Made by a program: the position numbers and the translations under genes. Shown piece by piece: positions 36,782 through 47,035 of a stretch of DNA of 64,000 bases. The first letter of the stretch is position 1. Every line of letters begins with the position of its first letter. This DNA comes from Morella rubra. Its lineage: Eukaryota > Streptophyta > Magnoliopsida > Fagales > Myricaceae. Below the pieces are notes generated by a model. That model was not told the DNA's origin and did not search any database. It saw only the letters and a list, made by a program, of their open reading frames with translations. The stretch is from positions 48,066 to 112,065 of the forward strand of contig RXIC02000502.1 in the NCBI GenBank assembly GCA_003952965.2, in the 5' to 3' direction.

Positions 36782-37472
36782 AATTCAGAATCTGATGAGA
36801 TTAGTCCTGCGTTGTTTATAAAAAGGCATACTAATAAGGATGGCATGTGGACATCAGAAGATGCACGAGAAAATTTTGTAAGTTGTAACGTTAGATTTAA
36901 TGATGCATTCGTGTGCGTTTATGTTTCATATGTGCTAGTTTTTATCTTCTTTTCTAATTTTGTAGGAAAAAATGGAGGCGTTACGTTGCAGCACGAGTCA
37001 GAGGGAAAGTCATACACCGAAGTGGAGATCTTCGCTGAGGTGTTGGGGACGAAAGCGGGTTACGTGCGAGGTTTAGGCCGTTCAGTACGTCTGTTGGATC
37101 ATCTTCATCAGCATCGTCCGTTGATTTGTCCAGGAGGTTGGAGGAGGCCAGATTACAGATTGAGGAGATGAGGGTAGACATTTGGAATATAAACGCTTTC
37201 GTCAAGCAACAATATGGAGCAGACGATGCGAGAGCATTTGTAGATGATGGAGGAGCAGCAACGAAGAAAGACGAAGAGCTGATGCAGATGATGACAGAGC
37301 AGCAACAGAAAAAAGACAAGAGCACCGAAAGATGATGGAGGAGCAGCAAAGGAGCCTAGTGGAACAACAAGAACGGAGGATGCAACTAATGGCGGAGCAG
37401 ATGCATGAGCAGCTGATGGAGCAGATCAGACAGCTGCAATCTCGTTCGACACCCAAACGAAAATTTGGGTAG
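36782..37472 (+). pseudogene. TNPA-like 3' end of CACTA-2
   Basis: It starts near 'ALFIKRHTNKDGMWTSEDAR' (36811-36870), matching the GWVSDVAREN stretch of CACTA-1. An intron follows (about 36876-36965, GT-AG), then 'AEVLGTKAGYVRGLGRSVR' (37036-37092). The tail from 37126 is a glutamine-rich coiled coil and reaches TAG at 37470-37472 after two frame changes. Only the 3' half of the gene is present. Confidence 0.72.
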
Positions 37473-37639
37473 ATTTATATATTTTTACTACTTTTTCAGT
37501 ACTTATCGATTATGTATTTTATTTACTTTTAATAACAATTGCATATTTGTAGATATTTTATTATATTATGAGCATTGAATATCTTTCTATTTATATTATT
37601 TTTAAATTATTTTTTAAATTTTAATTAAATTAATTAAAT

Positions 37640-38180
37640 ACGTAGAAAACCGTTCAAACAAAATCAAAGGTCGTCCGAATGGTTCTTTGGCATTGATAAT
37701 GTGCGCACGCATAACTATCCGTCCGCACACACCGCATTAAATTCTTCCATCCACACAGTTATTCTCGCGTGCACACAATCTTTTATTAAGCAAACGTGTG
37801 CACGATACAACAATACGTTCAAATGTGTTCAACTGAACAAGCGTCCGAACTTTATACATCATAGTTCGAACGGATTTTGAGGATGACAAATAAGTATTTC
37901 TTCATAAATGAAACAACGGTGCGAACGTCTTTACGCAAGCGTCCGGACGTAATGTATTACCGTTCGAACAATGTTGTATATTCGTGCGCACGGATTGTAC
38001 ATGACAAAATTCATTTCGTCACCTTGGACAAACCGTTCGCATGAGCTGTCCGAACGTATGGAGAGTATGTTCGCACAGCGTATGTGAACGGATGGATTGT
38101 ACTATGCATGACGATTTTCAATTCGTCACTGTGGCACAAAACCGTTTGATGGTTTTGTAAACCGTCCGAATAGTTTCGAG
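37640..38180. repeat. CACTA-2 right subterminal repeats
   Basis: Variants of GTCCGGAC/GTTCGAAC recur about every 30-60 bp (exact at 37941). The terminal 130 bp repeats 'gtgacaaa' and 'cgtcaccca' words that also occur in the left terminus. Confidence 0.78.
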
Positions 38181-39185
38181 CGACAAAATGCCAAAATCGT
38201 CACCCAAAACTTTGGCTGACGGGCTTTAGGTGACAAACTCAGTTTTGTCACCCAAAACATTAGTGACTTTTTGGGTGACAAATTTTTTCTTGTAGTGTCA
38301 TCTCCTAACCATCTTATAAAAGAATTTGTATGACAGGCCATGCATGGGGCTCCTCTCTATATTGCTGAAACTTGCCCATCTCTAAATTTCGTGGAACTCT
38401 AGTGTCTTTAAAAGAGCTCTTCATTGTACTGGGAATTCTGGTATTGTTTACTACATTATTATAAATACTCATTCAGTTCACTTCCTTGTATGAACTGAGA
38501 TGATTTATAAATGAACTTCTCTACAGTTGGGTTATTTTGTTGGAAGCTTTCAAATTGATGTAGTTGGAGGGTGGCGCTACATGTTTGGGGTAAGTGCACC
38601 CGTCGCTTTAATTATGGGACTAGGCATGTGGAGTCTTCCACCATCTCCGCGTTGGTTGCTTCTTAGGGCCGTTCAAAGAAAAGGTTTATTAGAAGACTAC
38701 AAAGACAAGGCCATTCTTGCCCTAAGCAAACTAAGGGGTCGTCCTCCAGGTGATAAGTTGTCTGAGAGGCAAATAGAAGATAACGTTGTCTCATTGAAAT
38801 CTGCATATGCGGACCAAGACTCTGAGGGCAGTTTCTTGGAGGTCTTTCAGGGCCCAAGTTTGAAAGCGTTCATTATTGGCGGAGGTCTGGTCCTTTTTCA
38901 ACAGGTATTTTGTCTTTTTTGCTGCTTTGAATTGCTCTTTTACACTTCTTTGTAAATTTGATTTCAAGCATGCATATAATGGAGGACTGTGAAGTTTTTC
39001 TAGATAAGCCAATTTACCACCTGACTACGACAGATAACTGGGCAACCAAGTGTTCTATATTATGCAGGTCAAATTCTTCAGTTACTTCATGGTTATGGAA
39101 AAGCTTTTTCTTTCTCTAAATGTTATTCTTTATGTAAGGTTTGTCTAACTATGTGCTATCTGATTCTGATACTCAGTTTTTTTTT

Positions 39186-40300
39186 TTCTAAGCAAATGAT
39201 CAAACCACCAACCCAATGAGACAAGTCAAGGTGGGGGTGGGGGATCATCAGCAGGGAATACAATGCGTAGGGATATTACCCTCCAAATTTTCTAAAACAG
39301 CCCATTTGGCTAAATTGTGGGCTAACATATTAGCACCACGACAAACATAGTGCCAACTATCATTTCCGAATATCTGAATAATGGTATGGACCAGTCCGAG
39401 AGTAGAGGGCATGCAAACCTGAAGATTATCCCCTTTAAAATCAACCTCTTAACAGCAAATAACGCTGCATTGGCCTCTCCCACAAGGGGAGTACTGGAGG
39501 AATTCTCTTTGTTATCGAAAGCGTCTCTACAAACTGCAGCAATTAGAGCGAATAGCAACATCAAAGTTAATCTTCCATCTATTACCACAAGGAGGCAGCC
39601 AAACAACCTTCTTGGGAGGGGCAACAACAGCCCAAGCCTCAGAATGCTCAAAATAAAGCCAATTTCTTCGATGGTTGTACCAATAACCTGCTTACCATGA
39701 TGAAGTGCTTGATTGCGTGCATAACATCCATCAAAATAGCCCCATAACGAACCAAATCATCAATCTGTCAGTCAAAAAGAGAGCAAAGCAACCGGATTTA
39801 ACAATAAGGTAATCCAATCTTGAATAGGGTCTCTAGATTAGTTTGAAGGCCCCATGGAGATGCCAAGCTAACACTGCTTGCGGGCAATAGAAAAATAAAT
39901 TTCCTCTTCATACACTTTGAGGCACCAAGATCAAAGACTAAGGGCAGATCTGCATAAGGCGACTTTCCAAAGAAACTGCTTAAGCCTGTCTTGTAACTTT
40001 AAACTCCAGAGCTACTTCCAGAAATGGGAAGGTAGGGGAGCTACATTAACGCCAAGAAGATGGAAGGCAGACTTGGGATCCGGGGTCCAAAAGAGTATCA
40101 GGACCAACAACATATGAAGAGCAAGAATAGAATCAGCAGCACTCTCGGTAAACAATTATCTGCACCTCATCCCAAGCCCGTATGGATGAACAACTTTGCA
40201 CTTTAAACTCCACATTGGAGTCCCTTAACTCAGAAGCCACTGCACCTCAAAGCCAGAAGAAATCTGGAAACAACACCCTTGCCTAAGGAGGGCTTTGTTG
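39186..40300 (-). mobile_element. 5'-truncated LINE with RNase H, minus strand
   Basis: Read on minus, the sequence carries a zinc-finger/linker region typical of plant LINE reverse transcriptases (about 40200-39700). An RNase H-like domain follows (39651-39210) with 'VCRDAFDNKEN', 'GEANAALFAVK' and 'RGANMLAHNLAKWA' in shifting frames. A T-run at 39179-39190 on plus corresponds to a poly(A) tail, giving the 3' end. The upper boundary is uncertain. Confidence 0.65.
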
Positions 40301-40724
40301 TTTTTCCTTGACATCTATCCTCTTTGCTAATTCTTGTATACTATGACCATCCATCTATTATTATTGATATTTTACTTGACAGGCTTAACACTACTTAAGG
40401 TTAATTCTGCTTTTCTTTAGGCTCTTTCTCTCTTTCTGCTTATTATAATGTTCTTGGAGGTTTGCATATTGTTGCTTTAGCTGGTCTACTTCTCTATGTT
40501 GGTTCTATCAGGTACCCGTTTTCTCTTTCGAAGATTGCAATTCTCTGCACTATTTTCTTTCGAGTATAACTATGAGGAGCACTCCTGGAGTGTACAAAAG
40601 TAGCCGAAGTTTGTCTTCCAACATTGATAGAAGTTTATACTGTAGAAAGCCCCCTTAATTTTTTCTGGGAACAAAATAAAACAATAGAAGGCAAGCAGTT
40701 AATTTTTAATGAGTAATGATAATT

Positions 40725-41000
40725 TTTTTTGGTTAAATACACTTTCCACTCTCCAACTATTAGGGTCTTGACACTTTGCACCCCAAATCTATTATTTTTG
40801 TTATATTGCACCGACCAATTATTGATTTCAAACATTTTGTACCCTCCCTTAAAATTTTTGGTTAATTTGGATGGAAAATGATTTTTTGACATACAAAATG
40901 ACAATTTTGTCCCCATAGTTTTTTTGACAATGATAATTTTATGAGGGTAAATCGTAATTCTTGTATAATCGATATATGTATGCTCCAAGAAATGAGCAAA
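40725..41000 (+). repeat. left half of the MITE-like repeat family
   Basis: 'ttccactctccaactattag' and 'gacactttgcacc' match the left half of 60148-60545 ('ccctcaactattgagattct', 'acactttgcacc'). It lies in an intron of the symporter pseudogene. Confidence 0.5.
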
Positions 41001-41615
41001 TGGTCCCCAACAAAAATCATGTAGGCGCGAATTTCATAGGGCACAACTTAGCTAGTGGGCCTCCTCCACCTCCCTTCAAGGAGGCATTCCCATTTGAAAT
41101 CTTCTTACCCTTCGAAGCCCCGATCTCCCTTTGGCTGTTGTTGTGTGCTCCTACAGTTATTATGGGAAAAAAGAAGGAAGAATGATATTGTTTTCTCCTA
41201 AACAAGAGTAATGCAAATGTCGATTCACTCACATATTTCTATCCCCTGAATTATCTTTCAGATATCATTTGGGCCGAATCAATTGGCTTATGGTATCAGA
41301 GATATTCCCCCTTCGGACAAGAGGGCGAGGGATTAGTCTTGCTGTTCTTACTAACTTTGGTTCAAATGCATTGTAACATTTGCATTCTCACCGTTGAAGG
41401 TATATTGATCAGCTTTTATAAAATCCATTCCTTTCAAAGCTGGTTATCTTGTTTTCTAAAAGTTTTCATTTTCCTGTGATTGAATATGGAGTGATCGTCT
41501 AATGTTGCAGGAGTTTCTAGGGGCGGAAAATCTCTTCCTTCTTTTTGGGGCTATTGCTTTGTTGTCACTTTTGTTTGTATTTTTCGTTGTCCCTAAGACC
41601 AAAGGTTTGAAGTGA

Positions 41616-42644
41616 AAGCTCAAATCTGATGAAATGACTAGTTGAGCTTCATATACACAAGAACTTTGGTTAGTCTGTGAAGCTATATCCTAGCATGGCA
41701 TTTGAATGTCAACTAGCTGATGGTTATTTGTAATATTCTATCACTTATCTCAAAAACTTTAACTTTTATAGAAGAGATATTTTATTATTTGAATTATATT
41801 CTCTAACAGGCAATGGCGGCTGCCGCTAGATGAGTGGATGTAGCGTCGATCCAGCTCCTTTGAACAACTTCAAATTTAACCACCAGCTATAAATACAAAA
41901 AATAAACATGGAAAATACACAACGAAAATAAACACGGAACATAATCCTAAACAATCGGATAGACCCCAATGAGCGGAGATCTAACGAAGGCAATGGACTA
42001 GGACAGCAAGGCGAGGTGGAAACCACGCTGACCCCTGATAGGCCGGTGCGTGGTGGAACAATTTCTCTTCCACTTCCCTAGTTTGGATATCACTCAAATT
42101 GCAACTTGGTGCCACCAAAGATAACCATACGACCACGAGCCACGATCCAACCAGGCTAGCAAGAGAACTCATTAATGCTAAACAAAAACAAACCCGAAAG
42201 AGTACTTCCGTTGTATATTTACTCGTACGCATATTTAACATCGAATGGTTAAATTCAATCTCCATACATATCTGTCATTTTCACCAAAAGAAGAGCGAAA
42301 AAAAATGAGGCTCTCATCATCGCAGTATCGCAATAAGAAATGCATAGACTTGGATAGTGTGGCGCCCAAAGCTCTACAGAAGCTTTTCCACAAGTTATGA
42401 TGTTATGGCTAAACTCCCACAAATATTACAAGAGATAATATATCAACTGTTAAGAGTCCTAAGACTCGATGAACCACTCAAACTGGTTTCTGCAAACACT
42501 ATATTCACAATGATCCTTAAAGCGTGCAACAACTGAATTATTTCTACAGTACTACCAAGAGCTTAAGTAGACTACCATGCACCTAACATCATATTCTTCA
42601 TAACGTTTCCTCTTTTACTTCTCTCTACCCAGACAATCTGCTAT
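41616..42644. other. intergenic spacer, converging ends of two genes
   Basis: This is the 3' flank of the symporter pseudogene (plus) and of the lectin kinase (minus). Chance open frames of 66-94 codons on minus show no domain. 42300-42640 probably includes the 3' UTR of the kinase. No terminator can be pinned down. Confidence 0.5.
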
Positions 42645-44669
42645 TCAACGACCCTCTTTAAGGATCGAATCAGTGCTAGACATGGAAGGAGCAGAACGTT
42701 GGCCAAATGATGAAGGCAGTGACAGTAAGAAATCTGATGCATTGTAATTTGAAAATGTACACAAAGAAGCGGTGTCATATGGTACATCTGGCAGATTAGC
42801 ATCGCCATCCAAAACTTGCATCACTTGCCTCATGCTAGGCCTAGCTGCCGGATTTGCATGGGAGCAAAGCAGGCCTAGTTTCAGAACCAGTATCATTTCC
42901 TCCACCACATAATTACCTTCCAATCTAGGATCACTAGCATCAAGGATCGCTCCTTTTCTCCAGTACTCGAAGACCCAATCAACCAAAATTACATTTTCAG
43001 GCTGCCCTTGTAGCTCTATAGGCCTCCTTCCACAAGCCATCTCGAGCATGAAAGCCCCAAAAGCGAAGACATCAGTGCAAGTTGTTGCCTTTCCCGTTCT
43101 GGTAAGCTCCGGAGCCAAATAACCCACAGTTCCCACAACATGGGTTGTATGGGGATCAGTACCATGGTCGCACAATCTGGCAAGGCCAAAATCTCCTAGT
43201 CTTCCATTATATTCAGCATCTAATAGAACATTGCTTGCTTTTATGTCTCTGTGCAGAACAACCTGTTCCCACTCTTCATGGAGGTAAAGAAGGCCAGATG
43301 CTACTCCTCTGATTCGAAATCGTGTAAGCCAGTTAAGGCTTGGTCTTCCATTGCTGTATAAGAACTTGTCAAGGCTTCCATTGGGCATATAATCATAGAC
43401 CAAGAAGAGTTCTCCCCTACGCCGGCAATAACCCAGGAGCTGTACCAAGTTCCTATGCCTCAGTCTTCCCAGGCTAATGATCTCAGCTACAAATTCCTTC
43501 ATCCCCTGTTTGGAATCATGGGAGACTTTCTTTACTGCAATTTGTAAATTAGAAGAAGAAATTACTCCTCGATAAACCTTTCCAAAACCTCCTGCTCCTA
43601 GAAGCTGTTCGTCTTTGAAACCCTTGGTTGCTTTGTAAAGATTCTTATAGCTGAACCGGTGAGGACCGTACTCCATTTCCCAATCTTCACGTATTTCTTC
43701 GTATTTCTTCCTCCTTATAATATAAGCAGCGCCAATGATCGTTACCAGCACCACCGCTGCTAGTATGAGAGAAGTAATGGTCATTAGTCCTGGTTTCTCT
43801 TTTCTTTTCCTCCGTGGGGGAAGTCGAGGAAGGCTTGAAACATCAAAGCTTTGTGCTTGACCACTTCTATTAAAGCTCCATCCAAGAATGTAATGATCAC
43901 TTGCAAGTGGATAACCTGTGGCAGATGTGAAACCAACATACATATGTCCCAAGATAATTTGGGACAGATTGATGGGTGTTGACAAGAGAGTCCTGTTTGG
44001 TTTTGACATTCTGGCCGGGGCTAATGTTACATTCACCAACTTTTCCGCTTCATCATAGTCTATCCACAGTTGCATTGGATTCCCACTTACGAGCTCCAAG
44101 CTTATATTCCTTCCTTCTTTATCGGATAAGTAAGTTGCAGGAGCTGATTGAATTGATTTCAGGCTGTTCACATCAACTCCCACATGGTTTCCATCAATAT
44201 CTTCGAATTCAGGGTTCTTAACAGAATCAAGCTCGATGGCCAAAATGTGATTTGCTGCGAGGCCGTTATTCGGCAAGTTGAAGAGTCCCAGATACTGATT
44301 TGATGTAGCATGGGCGAAGTCCATTGAGGGACTAATGGCGAAAGCCATGCCGTGACCACCCATATTTGGCTCTTGAGGAACCATGGCAAAGACAAAGGTT
44401 GTAGAAAATGAAAGAGAGGAAATTGCACCAGATGAAGTTGTGTTGAAGTTTAAAGGAAATCGGTAGAAAGCTGAACCAGTACGCTCTTTTGAAAGGTTGG
44501 TTAGCTGCAATAGACCATTTCGGTGGATTTCTGCGATACCACCAAGATGCAGATTGGCTTGAGAGAACCCATGGTAGACGAATTGGTTTTCTTCTTGAGA
44601 AAAAGCCAAGGGACTATTGGAAACATGGAGAATTATCAGACAACACAGTGATCTAAGAACTGTAGCCAT
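42645..44669 (-). CDS. L-type lectin-domain receptor kinase (LecRK, clade IV-like)
   Basis: This is an intact 674-residue protein without introns, as is usual for this family. Signal peptide is about residues 1-24 (hydrophobic 10-22, then AFS). The legume-lectin domain is about 27-272, with 'FVFAMVP', 'GGHGMAFAISPS', 'AIELDSVKNPEFEDIDGNHV' and a C-terminal 'YILGWSFN'. The membrane span is about 293-317, followed by a basic stop-transfer RRKK. The kinase domain is about 352-625: glycine loop GAGGFG 358-363, lysine 380 (AVKK), HRD 473-475, Asn 480, DFG 493-495, APE 519-521. All catalytic residues are present and it is an RD kinase. LecRKs sit in the plasma membrane and sense extracellular signals in defence and development. 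The ATG at 44669 is the only start that leaves a signal peptide. The ligand is unknown. Confidence 0.96.
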   Translation of the reverse strand: MATVLRSLCCLIILHVSNSPLAFSQEENQFVYHGFSQANLHLGGIAEIHRNGLLQLTNLSKERTGSAFYRFPLNFNTTSSGAISSLSFSTTFVFAMVPQEPNMGGHGMAFAISPSMDFAHATSNQYLGLFNLPNNGLAANHILAIELDSVKNPEFEDIDGNHVGVDVNSLKSIQSAPATYLSDKEGRNISLELVSGNPMQLWIDYDEAEKLVNVTLAPARMSKPNRTLLSTPINLSQIILGHMYVGFTSATGYPLASDHYILGWSFNRSGQAQSFDVSSLPRLPPRRKRKEKPGLMTITSLILAAVVLVTIIGAAYIIRRKKYEEIREDWEMEYGPHRFSYKNLYKATKGFKDEQLLGAGGFGKVYRGVISSSNLQIAVKKVSHDSKQGMKEFVAEIISLGRLRHRNLVQLLGYCRRRGELFLVYDYMPNGSLDKFLYSNGRPSLNWLTRFRIRGVASGLLYLHEEWEQVVLHRDIKASNVLLDAEYNGRLGDFGLARLCDHGTDPHTTHVVGTVGYLAPELTRTGKATTCTDVFAFGAFMLEMACGRRPIELQGQPENVILVDWVFEYWRKGAILDASDPRLEGNYVVEEMILVLKLGLLCSHANPAARPSMRQVMQVLDGDANLPDVPYDTASLCTFSNYNASDFLLSLPSSFGQRSAPSMSSTDSILKEGR

Positions 44670-45059
44670 TGGAGCAAGTAAGGAAATGGTTCCTTTAGGC
44701 CACCGGCATATTGCTTTAAGAGTTGGTTAGCTGCAGTATACCGGTGGCCTAAATTTTTGCAATTTTATTGAGATAAAATTCCAAGGAATTCTGCATCGGA
44801 TTTATTTACTCTTGGAGGGATGTATACTTGATGAAGTTTTTTGAGATAGAGACTGGTAGCTAAAATCTTCTCCAGCCAAGAGGATACTTTTCTTCTCTGC
44901 AAAAAATCCTTCGCACACGCCAGCGAAAATGTGAACATCTAAATTGATAGGCGATCGACTAGAATCTCTGATTAGGAAAACGATTTCTTGTCATCTCTCT
45001 CCCGTTTGATGGTCCAGGTGTCATGCTTATCATTTATGTATAGGACTTTGGACACGCCA
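44670..45059 (-). promoter_or_regulatory. upstream region of the lectin kinase, copy 1
   Basis: This 5' flank of the kinase (44708-45045) is duplicated at 46225-46635. Shared blocks are 'gctttaagagttggttagct', 'cacacgccagcgaaaa' and 'gaatctctgattaggaaaac'. A specific promoter element cannot be assigned. Confidence 0.6.
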
Positions 45060-45087
45060 GTCAACAGATGTGTGAACATCTGTTGAC
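45060..45087. repeat. perfect 12-bp inverted repeat with 4-bp loop
   Basis: GTCAACAGATGT and ACATCTGTTGAC flank GTGA, a perfect palindrome of 28 bp in total. It contains TTGAC/GTCAA, the core of W-box elements bound by WRKY factors (known motif), on both strands. It lies about 400 bp upstream of the kinase ATG. Confidence 0.8.
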
Positions 45088-45104
45088 TCCTGAGTCGTGG
45101 AGCG

Positions 45105-45749
45105 CAAGAGTGGGCACCGGAACGGATGAAACTGGAATTGGCTATTCCGGTTCCGGTTCCGGTACCCACCGGAATCATTATTATCATTCGGTTCCATTCC
45201 GGAATCAACGGAATTGGAACCTGAATTTCTGGAACCGGAACCGGAAATTCCGGTTCTTTATCTGGGCCTAAAAAGTCCAGATTTAGTTTGGGCTCATTGG
45301 CCCAAAAATGAATTTTTAAGTTGTATTTTGTGGGCCAAAACAAAATAAACATGGTCAAATAACTCTAAATTAAAATTAGAACTAAACAACTAAATTTCAA
45401 AACAAAATAAAACACTGTCAAAATAAACTAAATTAAAATTACAAAAAAACTACTAAACAAACAATTAATCATACAAATAAGTAAACAACTAAACAACTTG
45501 AAAGAGGCAATATTTACAATAGTTTTTGAAATAATCCATATTGAAAGTGGCAAATTCTAAACTAAAATTACAATATTTTTTGAAATTTTAAAAAATTGTA
45601 CCGGAACCGGAATTTCCGGTATTTCCGCCGAATTTCCGGTTCCGGTTCCGATTCCGGAATTTCTCTAAAATGGGTTCAATTCCGGTACCGGAATAGGCCG
45701 GAACCGGTACCAGAATTCCGGTGGAAACCGGATAAATTGCACACCCTTA
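45105..45749. mobile_element. hAT-type MITE with 8-bp target duplication
   Basis: GTGGAGCG flanks both sides exactly (45097-45104 and 45750-45757), the 8-bp duplication of hAT elements. The ends are CAAGAGTGGGCACC on the left and the inverse of TAAGGGTGTGCAAT on the right. Both arms are packed with CCGGAACCGG/GGTTCCGG words (45120-45255 and 45597-45735) that can pair. The middle is A/T-rich with no gene. Confidence 0.85.
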
Positions 45750-45799
45750 GTGGAGCGGGAGAGAGATTGACGAATTAACCTTCAAATTAAGAGACTCAA

Positions 45800-46220
45800 A
45801 ACTCTCTTTTTTTCCTTTTTTTTTTCCTGAACAACAGGAGGACATTTTATTGCTACACGGTTAACCACAGTCACAATCACATACAAGAATATCTCTCGGC
45901 AGAGCTGAGAGAGGAATAGAACCACAATGTCTGTGAGTTATACACCATCTAGCAACAAAATGTGCCATGTAGTTCCCGTCTCTGGGGGTCCAAAGGAATT
46001 TCCACATGGGGTGTTCGTCAAGAATACACCAGTCGGGTGTGACCCGCTCAATGACCTGTGTGCATACAACCAAGGAATCACCTTCAATAATCACTTGGGA
46101 AAAATTCAAATCAACCGCAAGCTGGCAAGCTAAAAGGGCAGCTAGTGCCTCCCCTTTCAGAGGATTGCCACCTTTCCTCCAGGAACCACGAGCAGACACA
46201 AGCCTAAACTTTTCCTGAGC
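45800..46220 (-). mobile_element. LINE 3' end with RNase H domain, minus strand
   Basis: Reading on minus from 46199, a 112-residue frame contains 'GEALAALLACQLAVDLNFSQ', 'VIIEGDSLVV' and 'HFVARW', an RNase H domain of the RVT_3 type found at the end of plant LINEs. T-runs at 45807-45826 on plus mark a poly(A) tail. Everything upstream is missing, a strong 5' truncation. It splits the second copy of the kinase upstream region from the MITE. Confidence 0.75.
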
Positions 46221-46224
46221 TGAG

Positions 46225-46635
46225 CTGTTGCTTTAAGAGTTGGTTAGCTGCAATATACAGGTGGCCTAAACTTTTGCAATTCCATTGAGATAAAATTCTA
46301 AGGAAACCTGCATCAGATGGATGCATTGCATATTATTGTCTTATGGATGTGCATGCTTACTTGTTGTGCCTCTTTATATATTAGCTTAAGCTTTTGGATA
46401 GACACTTTTATACTTAGATGAAGTTTTCGAGGTAGAGATGGGTAGTTAAAATCATCTCCTGACAAGAGGCCGATACTTTTCTTCTTTGCAAAAGTCCTTT
46501 TGCACACGCCAGCGAAAACGTGAACATCTAAATCGATAGGCGAATGCGATCGTCTAGAATCTCTGATTAGGAAAACGATCCCTTGACCACTCCCGTTTGA
46601 GGGTCCAGATGTCATACTCATCATTTATGTTAGTA
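46225..46635 (-). repeat. second copy of the lectin-kinase upstream region
   Basis: This matches 44708-45045 block by block (for example 'gaatctctgattaggaaaac' at 46556). It ends at a LINE tail rather than at a kinase gene. It may be the leftover of a tandem LecRK copy that was lost. Confidence 0.8.
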
Positions 46636-47035
46636 AATAGAGAAAAATCATATATTCAATATCGTAGGATCCTCACGGCACAATAACCAATAAGAGCAAC
46701 ATTGGACCATGAAATATTATAAGGCCAGTTGACAGTTGGACTTGGTACGCTGGATCACATCCACGTCTATTCATGACTCTGTTACCTACTACCAACTCAT
46801 CATATATTATGTCATATTAAAAACTCAATAAAATATTGGGTCACAAAATAAAAAATAGTCATTAGAGTATGAACATATAGACAACCTTATTTGGCTCCTT
46901 CAATACGTTTGTTTAAAATTTGTACGTAACATTATATGGGTATGCTCCGATAGTTGTGGAACATCTTCAAGATAATGGATCCTTGAGTTCATGCACTTGA
47001 ACTGAACATTCACCATATTAATTATTTGTATACCA
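46636..47035. other. spacer, nothing recognised
   Basis: A/T-rich DNA of about 400 bp. No coding stretch, repeat pair or RNA gene was noticed. Confidence 0.5.

Larger units (their letters stand above)
28837..38297 (+). mobile_element. CACTA DNA transposon, CACTA-2
   Basis: The left end is CACTACAAGAAA and the right end reads ...TTTTTTCTTGTAGTG. TCA flanks both ends (28834-28836 and 38298-38300). The element is 9,461 bp and lies in the fifth intron of the symporter pseudogene, in the same orientation by its gene order. GTCCGGAC/GTTCGGAC repeats fill the first 700 bp, the middle, and the last 650 bp. It holds a small coiled-coil ORF (29869-30255), an accessory-type ORF (32698-33183), TNP2 fragments (35658-36600) and TNPA-like fragments (36782-37472). 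Most of TNP2 is missing between 36600 and 36780, so this is an internally deleted copy. Spacers 32200-32690, 34000-35640 and 37480-37640 show only A/T-rich DNA and scattered repeats. Confidence 0.92.
38337..41615 (+). pseudogene. D-xylose-proton symporter-like 3 pseudogene, exons 6 to last
   Basis: Exon 6 (38337-38440) has 'AMHGAPLYIAETCPS', then a 2-base insertion. Exon 7 (38527-38904) is open and well kept: 'GYFVGSFQIDVVGGWRYM', 'MGLGMWSLPPSPRWLLL', 'LSKLRGRPPGDKLSE', 'FLEVFQGPSLKAF'. Exon 8 (39034-about 39080) has 'ITGQPSVLYYA'. The following exon or exons, which would carry the helix before 'LGRRPLL', are missing; a LINE lies there. The next exon (40421-40511) is frame-broken ('LHIVALAGLLLYVGS'). 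Exon 41272-41399 has 'WLMVSEIFPLRTRGRGISLA', then a one-base deletion. The last exon (41511-41615) ends 'VVPKTKGLK' and stops short of the family C-terminus (ETKGLSLEEIE). Retained splice sites show this is a genomic gene decayed in place, not a retrocopy. Confidence 0.87.

Noticed and set aside
43976-44428. Open frames on plus and in another minus frame inside the lectin kinase gene
   Set aside because: They are shadows of the real gene.
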